Below are positions 11,037-35,713 of a DNA stretch of 64,000 nt, in pieces; positions within the stretch are counted from its first letter, which is position 1, and each line of letters opens with the position of its first letter. The stretch spans positions 31,713,400-31,777,399 of the forward strand of contig NC_083638.1 of the NCBI RefSeq assembly GCF_963576545.1, read 5' to 3'. Position numbers and translations under genes: made by a program. The DNA comes from Limanda limanda. Lineage: Eukaryota; Chordata; Actinopteri; Pleuronectiformes; Pleuronectidae. The notes beneath the pieces were generated by a model. It saw only the letters and a list, made by a program, of their open reading frames with translations. It was not told where the DNA came from and ran no database searches.

Positions 11037-11442
11037 TTTTCACAGTAAATATCCACAAGTAAATTTACATACATGATTCTCGCTGTTCTGTGTTGGTAAC
11101 CTCATAGTTGAATGCACTTATTGTAAGTCGCTTTGGAAGTGTTGACTGTTTTAATGGAATACTGAGAAAGTTTAATAACAGCAATTAGACAATTGAAGTT
11201 CAAATTATGAAGGAATTTCAGCTCTATATTGTGTCTTCTTTATATTTTAAATAATAATCGAACTGAGTGGAGATGTATGTTGTAGCCAAACAGCCGGCTG
11301 CTGTGTTTTGTCACTGTGCAGTCCATGGGGGATTAAATATTACACTGAAAAAATAAATCATTAAATCAATGAATGTTTCGTAGCAATTTTGAAAGTAGTG
11401 GTAAAAAGGTAGAATTTATAATTCATGGAAAACAGCTTAGTG

Positions 11443-11468
11443 TGCCGTTGACATAAATGTCAACGGCA
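11443..11468. repeat. 26-bp palindrome (12-bp arms, AA loop)
   Basis: TGCCGTTGACAT and ATGTCAACGGCA are exact complements around AA, immediately upstream of the 11470 start. It could be a cruciform, a protein-binding site or an RNA hairpin in a transcript. Confidence 0.85.
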
Positions 11469-11469
11469 A

Positions 11470-11703
11470 ATGAATATGATGCCAGTATTTTGGGAGGACA
11501 GATATTTTTATGGAAAGCCGGGAGAAGTTTGGAGATTACAGGGCACAGACACATCATACCCAGCATCATTTCTTCCTGTTGAGCGGATTGCTGGTAGATG
11601 TGTGGTTAACAAATCCTCTGTGTATTTAACCAGCAAAATTGAAAAAGTGACTGTAATCATGCCACTCTGTACAGTGGTTGAGATTCAGGATTGTTTTGGA
11701 TGA
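11470..11703 (+). CDS. unidentified ORF, candidate terminal exon in the CACTA-type element
   Basis: A 77-codon frame with conserved-looking composition: 'YGKPGEVWRL', 'YPASFLPVERIAGRCVV', then a Val/Ile-rich end and TGA. It resembles, by memory only, C-terminal pieces of uncharacterised fish transposon proteins; I do not assign a function. An acceptor-like GATGCCAG lies at the start, so it may be a 3' exon rather than a complete gene. AATAAA occurs 7 bp past the stop (11710-11715), which supports a transcript end. No membrane segment or catalytic motif seen. Confidence 0.4.
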   Translation: MNMMPVFWEDRYFYGKPGEVWRLQGTDTSYPASFLPVERIAGRCVVNKSSVYLTSKIEKVTVIMPLCTVVEIQDCFG

Positions 11704-11709
11704 CAATGA

Positions 11710-11715
11710 AATAAA
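11710..11715 (+). terminator. polyadenylation signal AATAAA
   Basis: Directly follows the 11470-11703 frame on the same strand. Confidence 0.45.
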
Positions 11716-12137
11716 GTGAATTGTTTCATTTGACAGCATTGACCTTTGTGCGTGGTATACAATGTAATTCATTATAGCACACTTACTTACTTAAGAACAA
11801 TTTAAAATTCAGGTTTAATATTTATTTTAAGCCTGGTTTACTCAGCCAGATAGTTTGTTTGGTGCCTCTTACTAAAAGGTGTTATCTTCACTCAGGGAAA
11901 CTGATTTGCATTTGTGAAGCTCAGACCACTGTTGCTCAGTGTAATTTGCATGTGAAAGCGTCCTCTAGGCGTTGGAGCAGGGGGGGTCACCTCACAACAG
12001 CTCTGAGGCTTGACAACTGCAGGAAACTTTAGCGTTTCCTTTGCTGCCTGCAGATACGTGTGAAAGTCGTTAACCGAAGGATGTGCCAGCACTTCTCTGC
12101 GACACAGATTGACACAAACGCTTCTTTTCATGCAGTG

Positions 12138-12531
12138 TAATGACCTTCTAATAGCTTCAGATCAGGGACTTGTGTCTGTCCTCGTTCTGTTAGATCTCAG
12201 TGCAGCATTCGACACAATTGACCATCAAATTTTATTACAGAGACTAAAACAGTTAATTAACATTATAGGAACGGCCCTAAACTGGTTTAAATCTTATTTT
12301 TCTGATCGCTCCCAATTCGTACAAATTAATGATGAGTCATCTGTGCGCACCAAAGTTAACCATGGTGTTCCACAGGGGTCTGTGCTCGGCCCAATTTTAT
12401 TCTCATTGTATATGCTTCCACTAGGAAACATAATCAGGACACACTCGGTAAATTTTCACTGTTATGCGGATGACACCCAGTTATATTTGTCAATAAAACT
12501 TCTCCTTCTCCTTCCTTTTCTCCATCCCTAA
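12138..12531 (+). mobile_element. L2-like LINE, RT core (part 3 of 3)
   Basis: Resumes the reverse transcriptase exactly where 9317 stopped: 'DLLIASDQGL', 'LLDLSAAFDTIDHQ' (block A with the catalytic Asp), 'GVPQGSVLGPILF' (block B) and 'YADDTQLY' (block C, the catalytic YADD). After 'YLSIK' the frame is lost and the sequence passes to 3'-UTR-like material, so the RT thumb and C-terminus are deleted. The catalytic residues present are intact, but the protein is incomplete. Confidence 0.92.
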
Positions 12532-13145
12532 CACATCAAGGTAATTCTTATCTCATCAGTACATGTTACTAACCCGACCCCTTTCCCGGAGTTTCTGTGC
12601 CTTCGCCCCTGCGGATGCAGGGCCACAGCTGTGGCCGCACCATGGATATGATTGTGGATCGATTGTGGATGTAGCTCATACATATTAATGGTCATTTTCA
12701 TTATTACACAAATAAGCTGATGTTTACAGATGTAACAGTTCTTAAAAATAAGCACATACATGGTGGTTTTGATCGAATATCAGTTTTAAGAAGAAAAAGA
12801 AATATCAATAATATTTCACTTTTAGTTTCATATTGCCCTTAACAAAAGGTCGCAATGGTGGATCCAGTTCGGTGGATTCTGTATCGTGCCTGCTGATCGT
12901 AGTGGTAATGGAGGATCCTTTGTCACGCTGGCATCGGCTGATGGTGGACCACGGCCGAGGCGGTAGCTGATAATGGATTCTAACTGGCGGCAGTGGACAA
13001 TAACCGTGGATTATAGTGGATCCCATCCTGATGCTGGAAGGTGATCTTGCTGGCTGCTGACCGGAGACTATGCTTGCAGCAGGACTGCTTCACATATAGT
13101 ATTGAAAAATGTTTACCCTCATCGATGCTGCTAAATTAATGTGGT
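12532..13145 (+). mobile_element. L2-like LINE, 3' untranslated region
   Basis: Contains 'TTTCCCGGAGTTTCTGTGCC', 'GGGCCACAGCTGTGG' and successive 'GTGGATC / GGTGGACCA' units, typical of the long GC-richer 3' UTRs of fish L2-group LINEs. The end near 13145 is judged from the fading of this pattern. Overlapping short frames on both strands are shadows. Confidence 0.6.
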
Positions 13146-13262
13146 CAGTTACCTCAATGCAGGTTTACCAACATTCTTTAGGCTTTTTAATTCTTGGAAC
13201 TAATACAAATTGTTGTTGAATTATAGATCATTTTAGCTCAGGTCACTATATTCAGCAGTTAT

Positions 13263-13418
13263 TCACAATCTTTCAGAAAAGCTTTCCTGAGAGATTGCGT
13301 CTGTCAATGCTCGACTGGTTACTCGGTCTAGAGTACTTTCAACATAGTTGATGAAACTAGACTTGCCGGCACCAGCTGGTCCATGAAGAAGAATTCTGAT
13401 GTGTTGGAGTTCTTTGTT
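13263..13418 (-). pseudogene. IFI44-like GTPase exon fragment
   Basis: A 51-codon minus-strand frame, closed by TGA on both sides, contains '[16 protein letters not shown]', a P-loop (GxxxxGKS/T). It is followed by a 'VESTL...[12 protein letters not shown]' stretch that matches the first GTPase exon of fish interferon-induced protein 44-like genes. These genes occur as expanded tandem families in teleosts and respond to interferon. No other exon of the family is seen nearby and the exon ends in a stop rather than a donor, so this is most likely an isolated pseudogene piece. Identification rests on the P-loop context. Confidence 0.7.
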
Positions 13419-14650
13419 TCAAGGTCGATAAGATTCCACAAAATACAGATTTTCCTGGTTGTTTCAGTTAATTAAAGAAAAAGAAAAAAAATAAGAACTA
13501 TTTGAGCAATTTGAGTTTTTTTTTTAATAGCAGACCATGTAGGGCACCGTGGCACCATATTGATTGAATAAGTTAACTCTTACTTACTATGGCAGCGTCC
13601 TCCATGGCTTACTTATAAGTGCTAAATAACAAAAAACACATCAAAGCTGTAGTTTTACACAACTTCACTGCCATGCTGTGTTGTTTCTACATGTACAATT
13701 TGAATAAATGTTCCAGTACAGCATTTGTAGAAATCTTACAAGAGAGTAAAATGTGGTATGTCCAGACGGACCTCCTCCCATTGCTCCAAAGTGAGACATC
13801 AACATGTCAATGTTTATGATAGATGTCTCGATAGAAGAATACACTGGTATATGAAAGTGTGTAACATTAAGATAAATACATTTTTGTTCTTGTTACTCTC
13901 TTGTGACTCTGCACACTGATGAACTTCACTTTCGCTATCTGTTTTTTACCTTCAGTTTACAGCCAATCATGTGAGTAACAAGAATCAGGCTTTTCTTAAG
14001 CAGAGTCATTTTAATAACAATTACTTCAAACCAATGTGGATTCCCTAGCATGTGTTTAATATGAAAATGATCAAAATGTAAAATCTGTCAATTTATCATA
14101 CTATCAGTACAGTCATTTGAAATTTACTTTACCCGGTGTGCAAAGGTCAACAGTTTTTGTTGGCTGGTCACACTGACATTCATTATTATGAAATGTATTG
14201 ACAGGAAAGTGGGGTCATTATCAAGAAAGGGGTAGATTTATTTTTAGACCCTTTCAAACCTTTCAAAGCAGTGGCGTGCTTTGAGCAGAGTCCCATCACC
14301 GGTCACTTAACACCTGCACAAGGCTACAGGGTGTTTGTTGATTTTAGTTAAAAAATGCCCTTCAGTTTCGACATCTCTCAGCTGATCTTATTAGATTTTA
14401 GTAAGTCCTGTTTTATTTAATGCTTAATCTGAAAACAAGCAGGAACAACGCCAGCGATTTTCAGCCCAATGAAAAGATATTTGTGCTGTTGAAACTGCCT
14501 CAAAACCCAAATATGTCACTCCTCTAGGAACAGAAGTCAAATAATGTGTGAGAATATTTGTATGGCAGGCAAAAAAAATTACCTCTCGTGAGGATGGTTT
14601 TCTGATCTGTTCGCTTGTATCACTTGCACATGAATGTTTTTTAATGTGGT
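13419..14650. other. unassigned intergenic DNA
   Basis: Short frames only (for example 13619-13819, 66 codons, no motif). No repeat family recognised with confidence. Confidence 0.55.
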
Positions 14651-14654
14651 ATGG

Positions 14655-15300
14655 TATTACATTACATTTTATTTAGCTTACACCTTTATCCAAAGTTACT
14701 TACAATAGGTGGATTCAACTATGAGGGTACAAACCCAGAACAACAAGAATTAAAAAGGAAAAATTTTCTTCAAGATAGCCAAACTACGAAATACTATAAA
14801 TAAGTGCCATTTAAGTGCTACAAATTGTTTTTAGTTTAAACTTTTTTTGGACCCAATCCATTTGCAGGACGGAACGCAAGTAATTATGTTTTGGAACATT
14901 ACATTATATTACATTTCATTTTGCTGACGCTTTTATCCAAAGCGACTCACAATAAGTGCATTTAACCATGAGGGTACAAACCCAGACATATAAGAATCAA
15001 GAAAGTACAATGTCTTCAAAATAGCTAAACTACAAAGGGCTATAAGTAAGTGTCATTTAAGTGCTCCTAAATTGTTAGTTTAAAATTAACAATTTGCGGG
15101 CAGCCACTGGTAACCAGTGAAGGGAGCGGAGGAGCGGATTAGTGTGAGTGAATTTAGGTAGGTCAAAGTCCAGTCAGCTGCTGCATTCTGGATGAGCTGC
15201 AGAGGTCGGATGGCACTAGCAGGTCGACCTACCATGAGGGAGTTGAAGTAGACTTTGCATGAGATGACCAGAGCCTGGCCCAGAACCTGAGCCGCCTCCT
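14655..15300 (-). repeat. dispersed fish repeat, two partial copies in tandem
   Basis: 'TTATCCAAAG(T/C)GACT(T/C)ACAATA' with 'GAGGGTACAAACCCAGA' occurs at about 14664-14760 and again at about 14905-15075, the second followed by about 200 bp ('GGCAGCCACTGGTAACCAGT...') of the same family. On the minus strand the end reads like the C-terminal or 3' region of a LINE ('YQWLPA'). This repeat is common in teleosts; exact class not settled. Confidence 0.65.
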
Positions 15301-15305
15301 GAGTG

Positions 15306-15386
15306 AGAAGCACTATTGAAAACATCAGTAGGATCATTTTATATTCAAATTCTGCCAATAGATCTTTTTCCCCTAATTCGTACACA
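15306..15386 (+). mobile_element. MITE 3'-end fragment (same family as 35714-35986)
   Basis: 'GAAAACATCAGTAGGATCATTTTATATTC' and '...TAATTCGTACACACTG' parallel the right end of the TTAA-flanked MITE at 35.7 kb. Confidence 0.6.
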
Positions 15387-16295
15387 CTGACCGTGATGGA
15401 TTCTTCCTTGGAAACACAGCTATTTCACTGCATAGTGGTTCCAGTGCTTCACTTTACTTGTCTGGGTAAGAAGTTGAGAAAGCTGTTTTTTAAGCAGCAG
15501 GGCAAGCACCAGCCAATCAGTTGCGGAACCAGGTATGTGTTCAACTGGTTGTGTAGTTGACTTGCATGTACTTGAATGGACAGTTAGCCTGGCTTGGTTT
15601 TTTGTTTATTTTCTTTGGGAAGTTTTTGGCATTTTATTGATTGAACAGTAATATTGACAAATGGGGAGAGAGTCCTCAAGCCTCTATTATTTATCCTTGT
15701 TTTATTTTTCTTTAATTGTTGAGGGATTTATTCCTTTTATTCCTCTTTCTTCTTATTCATTGTCATTGTTTTTACTTTTAGGTGGTTAATTCAATCTTAT
15801 TCTCCGAATAATTTTGATTGCCTGAATTTATTTGCCTTTGTCCTGGGTTGCCTTGGACTTTGGAACAATGTTTTGAAATGTGCTTTTTTATTGTTATATG
15901 GGTGAGCTATGTGAGCTAGCACAAACTGTGTTGTAAGTTTGAAGTAGGAAACTGTGATTGGTTGCTGTCATTAAGACGATCGGGCCAGCTCCAGGCATCA
16001 GGCACTCCCAAAGTTAAGCACAACAGACCATCCCAGTGAGCTGAGTAACTTTGATGAGGAAAGGAAGAGGAGCCTAATCTGAGCAGCATGCATGGGAATA
16101 AATAACAATTGACTAATTTGTGGATTTCTGCCACTTTCTCTCTGGACTTATGAATGTCCAAAAAAACACAGACATATTTAGGGGACTGATATCTAAGCGT
16201 GTGTACAATTTTTAACATTCAAATCAAAAATCCAGATCTTGTGAATTTAAATGCTGTGAATACAATTTTTCTGATGTTCTCCATTACACGTGGCA
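15387..16295. other. unassigned intergenic DNA
   Basis: T-rich stretches around 15590-15880 and scattered short frames; nothing supportable. Confidence 0.5.
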
Positions 16296-16410
16296 TTTAT
16301 TGCACTTGTGTCCATCCTGGGGGAGGGATCCCCTCACATGTGACTCTCTTTGAGGTTTCTACGTTCTGTTTCCCCTGTTAAAAGTGATTTTTGGGGACTC
16401 TGGGACCCTG
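16296..16410 (+). mobile_element. L2-type LINE 3'-UTR fragment
   Basis: 'GTCCATCCTGGGGGAGGGATC', 'ACATGTGACTCTCTTTGAGGT' and 'CCCCTGTTAAAAGTGATTTTTGGGG' are the familiar end of fish L2-group LINEs. No coding part is attached. Confidence 0.6.
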
Positions 16411-16900
16411 GAGGTATGTGCTTTAAGTACCATTCTAGTTTTTAATATTTTTCAGCAAACCAAAATCAAGCAATCAAATAATGCATCCATCCACTTTAAG
16501 GACAAAGGTAATAAGGTTTACACTTTCTGTGAATATCATTTATATCATGGGATTATTATCTTCAGTCCAGGTTCTTGTGTTTTTGTCAATCAGTTACTCG
16601 GAATATCTTTTTTCTCTCGTATTATAGGTTTCATATTATAATACACTTACCTCCTGTTTTAGAAATTAGGTTCTACTTAAAACTATTGCTACTCTCCATG
16701 TTTCCTCACACTGGAATGTTTCCGGTATCTTCTTTTTTAATTAAATAGCTGCTATGAGAATCTTATTTTAATTCTGTCCTTTTCTTAAAACTTTTACTTA
16801 CAACCATTGAAACTGGTCAGAGCCAGCACTACAGTTTTGCTGAGTCATTTACCAGGCTTGTTTGACTACCAGAGGGCTAGATTAGGGAGGATACTACAGG
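16411..16900. other. unassigned, upstream of fah
   Basis: AT-rich, short frames only; may include distal fah regulatory sequence but no site is diagnostic. Confidence 0.5.
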
Positions 16901-16904
16901 CAGC

Positions 16905-17023
16905 ATGTGATTGGCTAGGCAGTGGGAGGCGGGCCTGTCCAAACATCTGGAAGAGTTTACTGCTGCTGTTGAGTCGCTCAGAAACTCAGTCAGGTTGAGT
17001 AGAGAACCACAGCCAAAGAGAAG
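16905..17023 (+). promoter_or_regulatory. fah: fah proximal promoter and 5' UTR
   Basis: An inverted CCAAT box (ATTGG, 16910-16914) lies 10 bp before a GC box (GGGAGGCGGG, 16924-16933), about 95-115 bp upstream of the fah ATG. No TATA box is visible, which suits a housekeeping or liver-type promoter. The transcription start cannot be fixed from sequence. The ATG context AAG-ATG-T has the favourable A at -3. Confidence 0.6.
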
Positions 17024-30352
<13,329 letters not shown>

Positions 30353-31030
30353 AACACTGCTATTGTTACTCATTTGTTTTCACATCCTTTTATAGAGCAT
30401 AAATACTGGAAGGCCCAAACTAACACAACTACAACATCTCTCCGAGCTCTGACCCTCGTGACTTGGGCTGGGAGACTTTCATTTGATTGCGATTTTTTTA
30501 TATGAATGATCAAACTTAATCCTACCGAGACTGATCTTTGCATTTGCGCCTTTTCTCAGTAAAAACATAGATCTAGGCTAATTGTATGGTGTCCGAGAAT
30601 TTGCTAATGATGCCATCTTTGTAATACCTAACCTTTTTTAATCATGATTCTACTCAAAATTGTTGCACCTGTAAACCTAACAAATATTGAGCAACATGTT
30701 TTAGTTATTTTGTATTTGCCTACAAATTATTCCCTTGATGGATGTAAAAGTGGTTTTGTTACATTGTTGACATATGATTGAATCATGAAGGATAACATTG
30801 AAACCTGTGCTGATATCTAGCCCTATAGACATCAACCACTTCCTTACATAAACACATGCTGAGCTCCAATCCAATTCATTGTATGCTCTGTAGAGTTGTA
30901 TTGCCATTGTTGTTAAGTGTCTATCCCACTTCAGTGTTACTGCTGTACCAGAATCAATATTATTGATTTTTTATGTGAGTAGGCTCTTGATTTATTATGA
31001 AATAATAAACATCATTGTGTTTGTGTCTTC
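30353..31030 (+). terminator. fah: fah 3' UTR with polyadenylation signal
   Basis: After the TGA at 30350-30352 the first AATAAA in good context is at 31004-31009, followed by a GT/T-rich element (TGTGTTTGTGTCTTCTG). This gives a 3' UTR of about 670 bp. The cleavage site is inferred. Confidence 0.8.
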
Positions 31031-31239
31031 TGTTTTCCTGTTTACTCTCTGTGCCCATCAGATGCTGGTGTCTTTAGTCCCAGCTGCACTGAACGCAAAC
31101 TAGTTATATACATTTGGTGACAACAGCTGTTGGGCAATTAAATTCTGTACCTAACAATGATGAATTGCTCTTACTTTTTGCCATTTCTGCCTCTGGATTA
31201 GGTAGTTTAGCTCTTTTTGCAACACACTAGCAGATGTTT

Positions 31240-32873
31240 CCTGTTTAGACTAGCAAACGCATGCTCAGTGTATGTGAGTGATTACATGTGTTGTGCAATT
31301 GATACATTAAACGTGACACCATTAGTCAGGCGGGATGTGCTCTGTCAGGGATGCTCTACTACTCACGCTCCCTGGAACCTCTCCTCCAAAGAATACATTC
31401 CAGTCTTCAGGGGTTGTTTTAGTGAGAACATTATTCAATCTGCCTACACAGACGATCTTATTGTTTTTATTAGAAACCAGATAGATGTCGATTTTTTAGC
31501 AGATATCCTCAAAGATTTTAGCCAGAGAGGAGGGGGGACAGAGCCTCGTCCACCTGGCCAGCCGGACTGCCACTTTCGGACATCAGTTCATTCAAATCTA
31601 CCTCACAGGTCGAGGCAGATCTGATGTGAGAGATGTGGCCAGCAGCATCCTTAGCGTGCCATTAACCTGGGGTTGGATGATCCTGTTTTTAACCTATTCT
31701 AAATTTCTAAAATTAAGTTTTTTGTTATCAAGGTGTTTTTAAATGGCCCTTTTTTTTTACCATAAAAGCTACCTAAAAGCCGACCCTCTACACTGGTTGG
31801 ACTAGATGTCAGCAACAGAACCACACCCGGCCTGATGTCGGCGCTGATGACCTGGTCTAGAACTCCTACCCTAGAGCAGCTGGTGGATGCAGTGGGGACG
31901 GCGCTAAACAACACCCAGGCCCTGGGCTCTCTGATGGGGCTGCAGTCTACCCGGGTGGCCCAGAGGATCCTGGAGCTCTTGACCCAGAGGCTCTCTGGAA
32001 AAGATCAGAGCCTCCTGATAGCCTACCACAACAAAGAAGCTAAACCTGATGCTGCAGACCCCTACCCTGAGCCCAGGGTTGGGGCAGAAGCAGGGCCCCT
32101 ACTCACTGTAGCTAACGACCACAAACCCTCTGTGTAGGATCAAAAGAGCAGAAAAAAAGATCTACAGAAACTGTGTGAACAGCATCCCCCAGCCCGGACT
32201 GAGCATCAGGCCCCCCACTGTGTAGTCTAAGAGGTGGGGCAAAAGTCGACCCAACCCACAGTGAAGGATTTTATATATCAACATCCCCTCAAAAAACGGA
32301 CTGGCGACCACCGGGGGGGAATTTTACACTGTGCCGTTGCTTCAACATTTTTATTTCTGTTCTAAATCCCTCAGTTCCTAACAATTGCCCTTTTTGCGAT
32401 GTGCATGAGGCTGTTTATCACGTTTTACAGAGTGCAAGAGACTGACAAGCCTCGTCTCTCTTTTAACATTTTCTAGACTTTTTAACGTAATTTTTACTGA
32501 GATGTTTTTTATCATGAAAGCTGGCTACAACAAATTTAACAAGGAGTTAAAGTGGCAGCTCCTCAACTTCCTCTCAGGTAAAGCCAATCTGGCAATTTAC
32601 ATAAGCAGGAAAAACAGAATAGAGAAGGCAGGAAGCAATGGCAGTGTGGGTGACAAACCTTAGGGCAAGACTCCAACCCAACTCTGATCTTGAGTCTTTT
32701 AAAAAATCCTGGTGTTTTAATAACATCATCTGCAATGTTACTAACAATCAGCTGTCTTAACCACACTCTTTATCTGAATCATGTATTTTTTATATTTTAT
32801 TTGCATCAGCACTTTATTTAGACATTCGGTTTGTGAGAATGAAAATATCTTAATAAAGTGTTTTTAAAAAAAA
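31240..32873 (+). mobile_element. Tx1-like (L1 clade) LINE, 5'-truncated
   Basis: Broken plus-strand frames carry RT block C as 'SAYTDDLIVFI' (Thr for the usual Ala in YADD), then a Tx1-type C-terminal region: 'HQFIQIYLTGRGRSDV', 'LGSLMGLQSTRV', 'RILELLTQRLSGKDQSLL', and a Cys/His motif 'CPFCDVHEAVYHVL'. It ends with AATAAAGTG (about 32853) and an A-rich tail at 32866-32873. Multiple frameshifts and stops make it non-functional. It starts about 230 bp past the fah polyadenylation signal. Confidence 0.8.
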
Positions 32874-33286
32874 CAATCTTTCTCTCTCTTACACACACAT
32901 AAACACAAATCTTTCTGTACTACTTTGACACTGTGATTGTAGTAAGGTACAATTGTGAGTGATTTATTACTTACCAAACCATTCACTAAATCATGCTTTC
33001 ATCTGTCCTTTTGCAGAGGAAAAGAACCTTTGGTTAAAATTGAGAATTGATCTTGATGTTCTCCAGTGTAAATTATGAGCTACAATCCCAGTCAGACATT
33101 TTTGATTTATTGTCCTAAGCAACTTGAAAAGACAAAAAAATTTTACTCCCACACAACAACAAAATGAATAGGACCACAGTCATCAAACAGTCTCACCTGG
33201 TCCTCATAGCAAAAACACACACTACTAGCCTAATCTTTCGCCAGGTGACAGATGATTTATCATTCTACACTGAGCTCTCCAACAGT
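32874..33286. other. unassigned intergenic DNA
   Basis: No frame, repeat or motif recognised. Confidence 0.5.
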
Positions 33287-33287
33287 T

Positions 33288-33791
33288 TTGTCAGGATCTG
33301 GCACTTTAGTCTATGTTTGTAAAAGTGTTTTCTGTTTAGTAAATCTCTATAGTGTTTGTTGTAGTTGTTTTCATGTTTGCACACCCTGTTTCTGTTTCCT
33401 GTTTTATTTTGTAGTCCCTCTTCCTTGTGTGTTGTTTCCGTCTTCTTCCTGTCTGTGATTATCAGCCTTGCCCTCATGTGTTTCACCTGTGTTCAATTGC
33501 CCCTGCCTTCCCTGTGTGTATTTAAGCCTCTGTCTTCCCTTTGTCCTCTGTCGGATTGTCTGTTTTTCCTGCTGTGTTTCTGGTTGCTGTCCTGATCTCC
33601 TGAGCCTCGTGTAAGCTTATTTGTGTTTTGTTCCTCATGTTCTTGTCTTTCCAGTTTGCTACTCCTTTAGTGTTTAAGTTTTGTGTTTAACTCCTTTAGT
33701 GTTTGTCTAGTTTAAGCGTCTTTTATATTAAATACTACTTTTGTTAACTATCTCTGCTCCTGGGTCCATCTAATCCCACCAATCCTGACAA
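33288..33791. mobile_element. MITE with TTGTCAGGAT terminal inverted repeats
   Basis: Left end TTGTCAGGATCTGG and right end CCAATCCTGACAA are inverted repeats of about 10-13 bp enclosing 504 bp of T-rich DNA without a transposase. Frames inside it are compositional. GTTTT occurs at both edges (33285-33289 and 33792-33796, overlapping the TIR) but the exact target duplication is unclear. Confidence 0.65.
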
Positions 33792-35709
33792 GTTTTTTCC
33801 TTAATTTGATATCTTAAATGTTCACTTGATTATTTGTACAATTACTGCCACTTCAGGCCCACCGGGATAGGGAATTTAGGGGAGGTGGTCTTAAAACTCC
33901 ATTGTATACCATAATATTAATTAAACCAAACATTAGCTATAACCTTAGATGTTGCTTTTTTCTCCATAAATAGTTCGGCTATCTGTGGCCTCCCAAATAG
34001 CTCTCTCCATGTAAACCCTTCCTTTTATTTCTTATAACAGTGACAGTAAAATAAAAAGATATAGAAATACAATATTCACATTGCCCCTCATTACACTGGC
34101 AGTATAATAAGTGACAACTGCTTGTCCTGATACAAACAAAGAGCTAGCATATAAGACCAGGATTTAATTTGAAATACTCATGCAGAATTTGCAGAAATCT
34201 AAAAATCAGAGAGCTTTTAGCAGGGAACACTCACACAGCTAGATGCATACTGAATGTGGTTAACGTTGCCCTGCGCCCCCAACATGAGAGGAAGACTGAC
34301 CTTTTCTTAGAAACAGGGCAGGAGCAGAGAGGAGGCTGCCAGCACTGAGCCAAGGTGAAAGGCAGGAGAGAGACAGGAAATAATTTAACAGCCACAGCAA
34401 ATTAAATCACTGTTTTACATTCTCACAATACAGTTCCGACCTCATTATGGTAATTCACTGTGTACCATGAACAAGACCTTCAAAGCCCTGAGAGTGGTTG
34501 AATGTGCGGGATACACCCTTGACTCTGAGCTCAGAGAATCCATCTCTCTACTACTTAGCCTATTATGCCAGACAGACAGTGATGAAATTGGCCTTGGGGC
34601 TGGCAGACGGTTCCCCGTGGATTAACTCTGGATGATATTTCATCAGGCCTTTAGTGTGAACCAATTACATCTTTAAACTGATGTGGTCCTACTTTCCTTT
34701 GTTACTTATAAAGCACATAAAATGACAGGTACATAATTTAAAATCATCTTTATTGCACTGCTGTCCAGTCTTTTTTAGATTGTGAGGCACCTCACAAATT
34801 CGGACTCAGTCAGTCAACTTGTTCATACATGCTGCTATTTTTCGAGATTCTTGGAGGCTTAGCAAAGTCTGCAGAAGCAGCTTCTACTATGCCTCACATC
34901 CACTGAACCCAGCTGGTTCACACTTACAACATGGCTGCACGAATGGCTCAGTTATGGCTCCATTGTGGTCTTAGTTCCTGCTGTGTTTGTTAATTTAGTC
35001 ACATATGCAGGTTTATAGCTGTACTCTATTCTGCTTAATCATTTTACTACACCAAGAAGTTATTTTTCCTCACCTCCAAATGGAGCTCATGCAAAACAAT
35101 GATAAGCTGAGATATATGAGATAATGATAACCCGTTGAGGGCCGGGTTTGAGCGGTGCACTAGTTTCTTTGAATATGCAAAGACAAAGTCAGCAAGTTAA
35201 AGGAATTTGATTACATTTTGATTCTAGGTCTATTATATGTATAGACCATTTTGTACATTCACATTGTATTTCAGGCTTTCGCGAAATGTGAGCCTCTGCA
35301 GCATAAACAGAACTGGAGCATATAATCGGTGGTGTGGATAAAAGACTGCGAGGTGCAGCAATGCTCAGTAGATTTTCTTCTTCCTCACTCTATGCTACTG
35401 CTGAACTCTGAAGCATGCTTCACCCTCATTGTTTTACAGCATATGAAACAGGAGTTTATTTCAAAACCGCCACTCCACAGATTTTAAGCCGAGCGTATCA
35501 GTAAACTGTTGACTTTCACACTCCCTGCCACCATCTCTCTTGATGTCCAGCATATGAAAGTAATGTGGAACTCAGCATTGTGCCAAATGGCTCTTGTATG
35601 TGGATTCCTGTAAGCATAGGCACTTAACTCAACATAACATGCAACTGACAATCATTTCATAGATGATAAATGCTTTTAGTGCAGGTAGATAAGTCAAAGA
35701 CAGATTCAG
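33792..35709. other. intergenic, nothing recognised
   Basis: About 1.9 kb between fah and ctxnd1 with no open frame of note. Unlike much of the window it shows few obvious repeats, so it might hold conserved non-coding sequence, which cannot be judged from one genome. Confidence 0.5.
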
Positions 35710-35713
35710 TTAA

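Larger units (their letters stand above)
9318..12137. mobile_element. CACTA-type DNA element inserted in the LINE
   Basis: 2820 bp starting CACTAGACGAAAAGCAG and ending with the complement of CACTGCATGAAAAGAAG. The first 33 bases of the two ends match at 22 positions, including CACT, GAAAAG and TGTCA. TAA flanks both sides (9315-9317 and 12138-12140). Removing the insert and one TAA restores GTCACTAATGACCTT, which continues the LINE frame as V-T-N-D-L. CACTR ends with a 3-bp duplication fit the CACTA/EnSpm group, although no transposase domain was recognised. The interior holds a CpG-rich promoter-like region, a split minus-strand gene candidate and a plus-strand terminal-exon candidate, each followed by AATAAA. 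Confidence 0.8.

Noticed and set aside
33252..33595. Leu/Phe/Cys-rich frames resembling membrane proteins
   Set aside because: They lie inside a T-rich MITE and reflect base composition.
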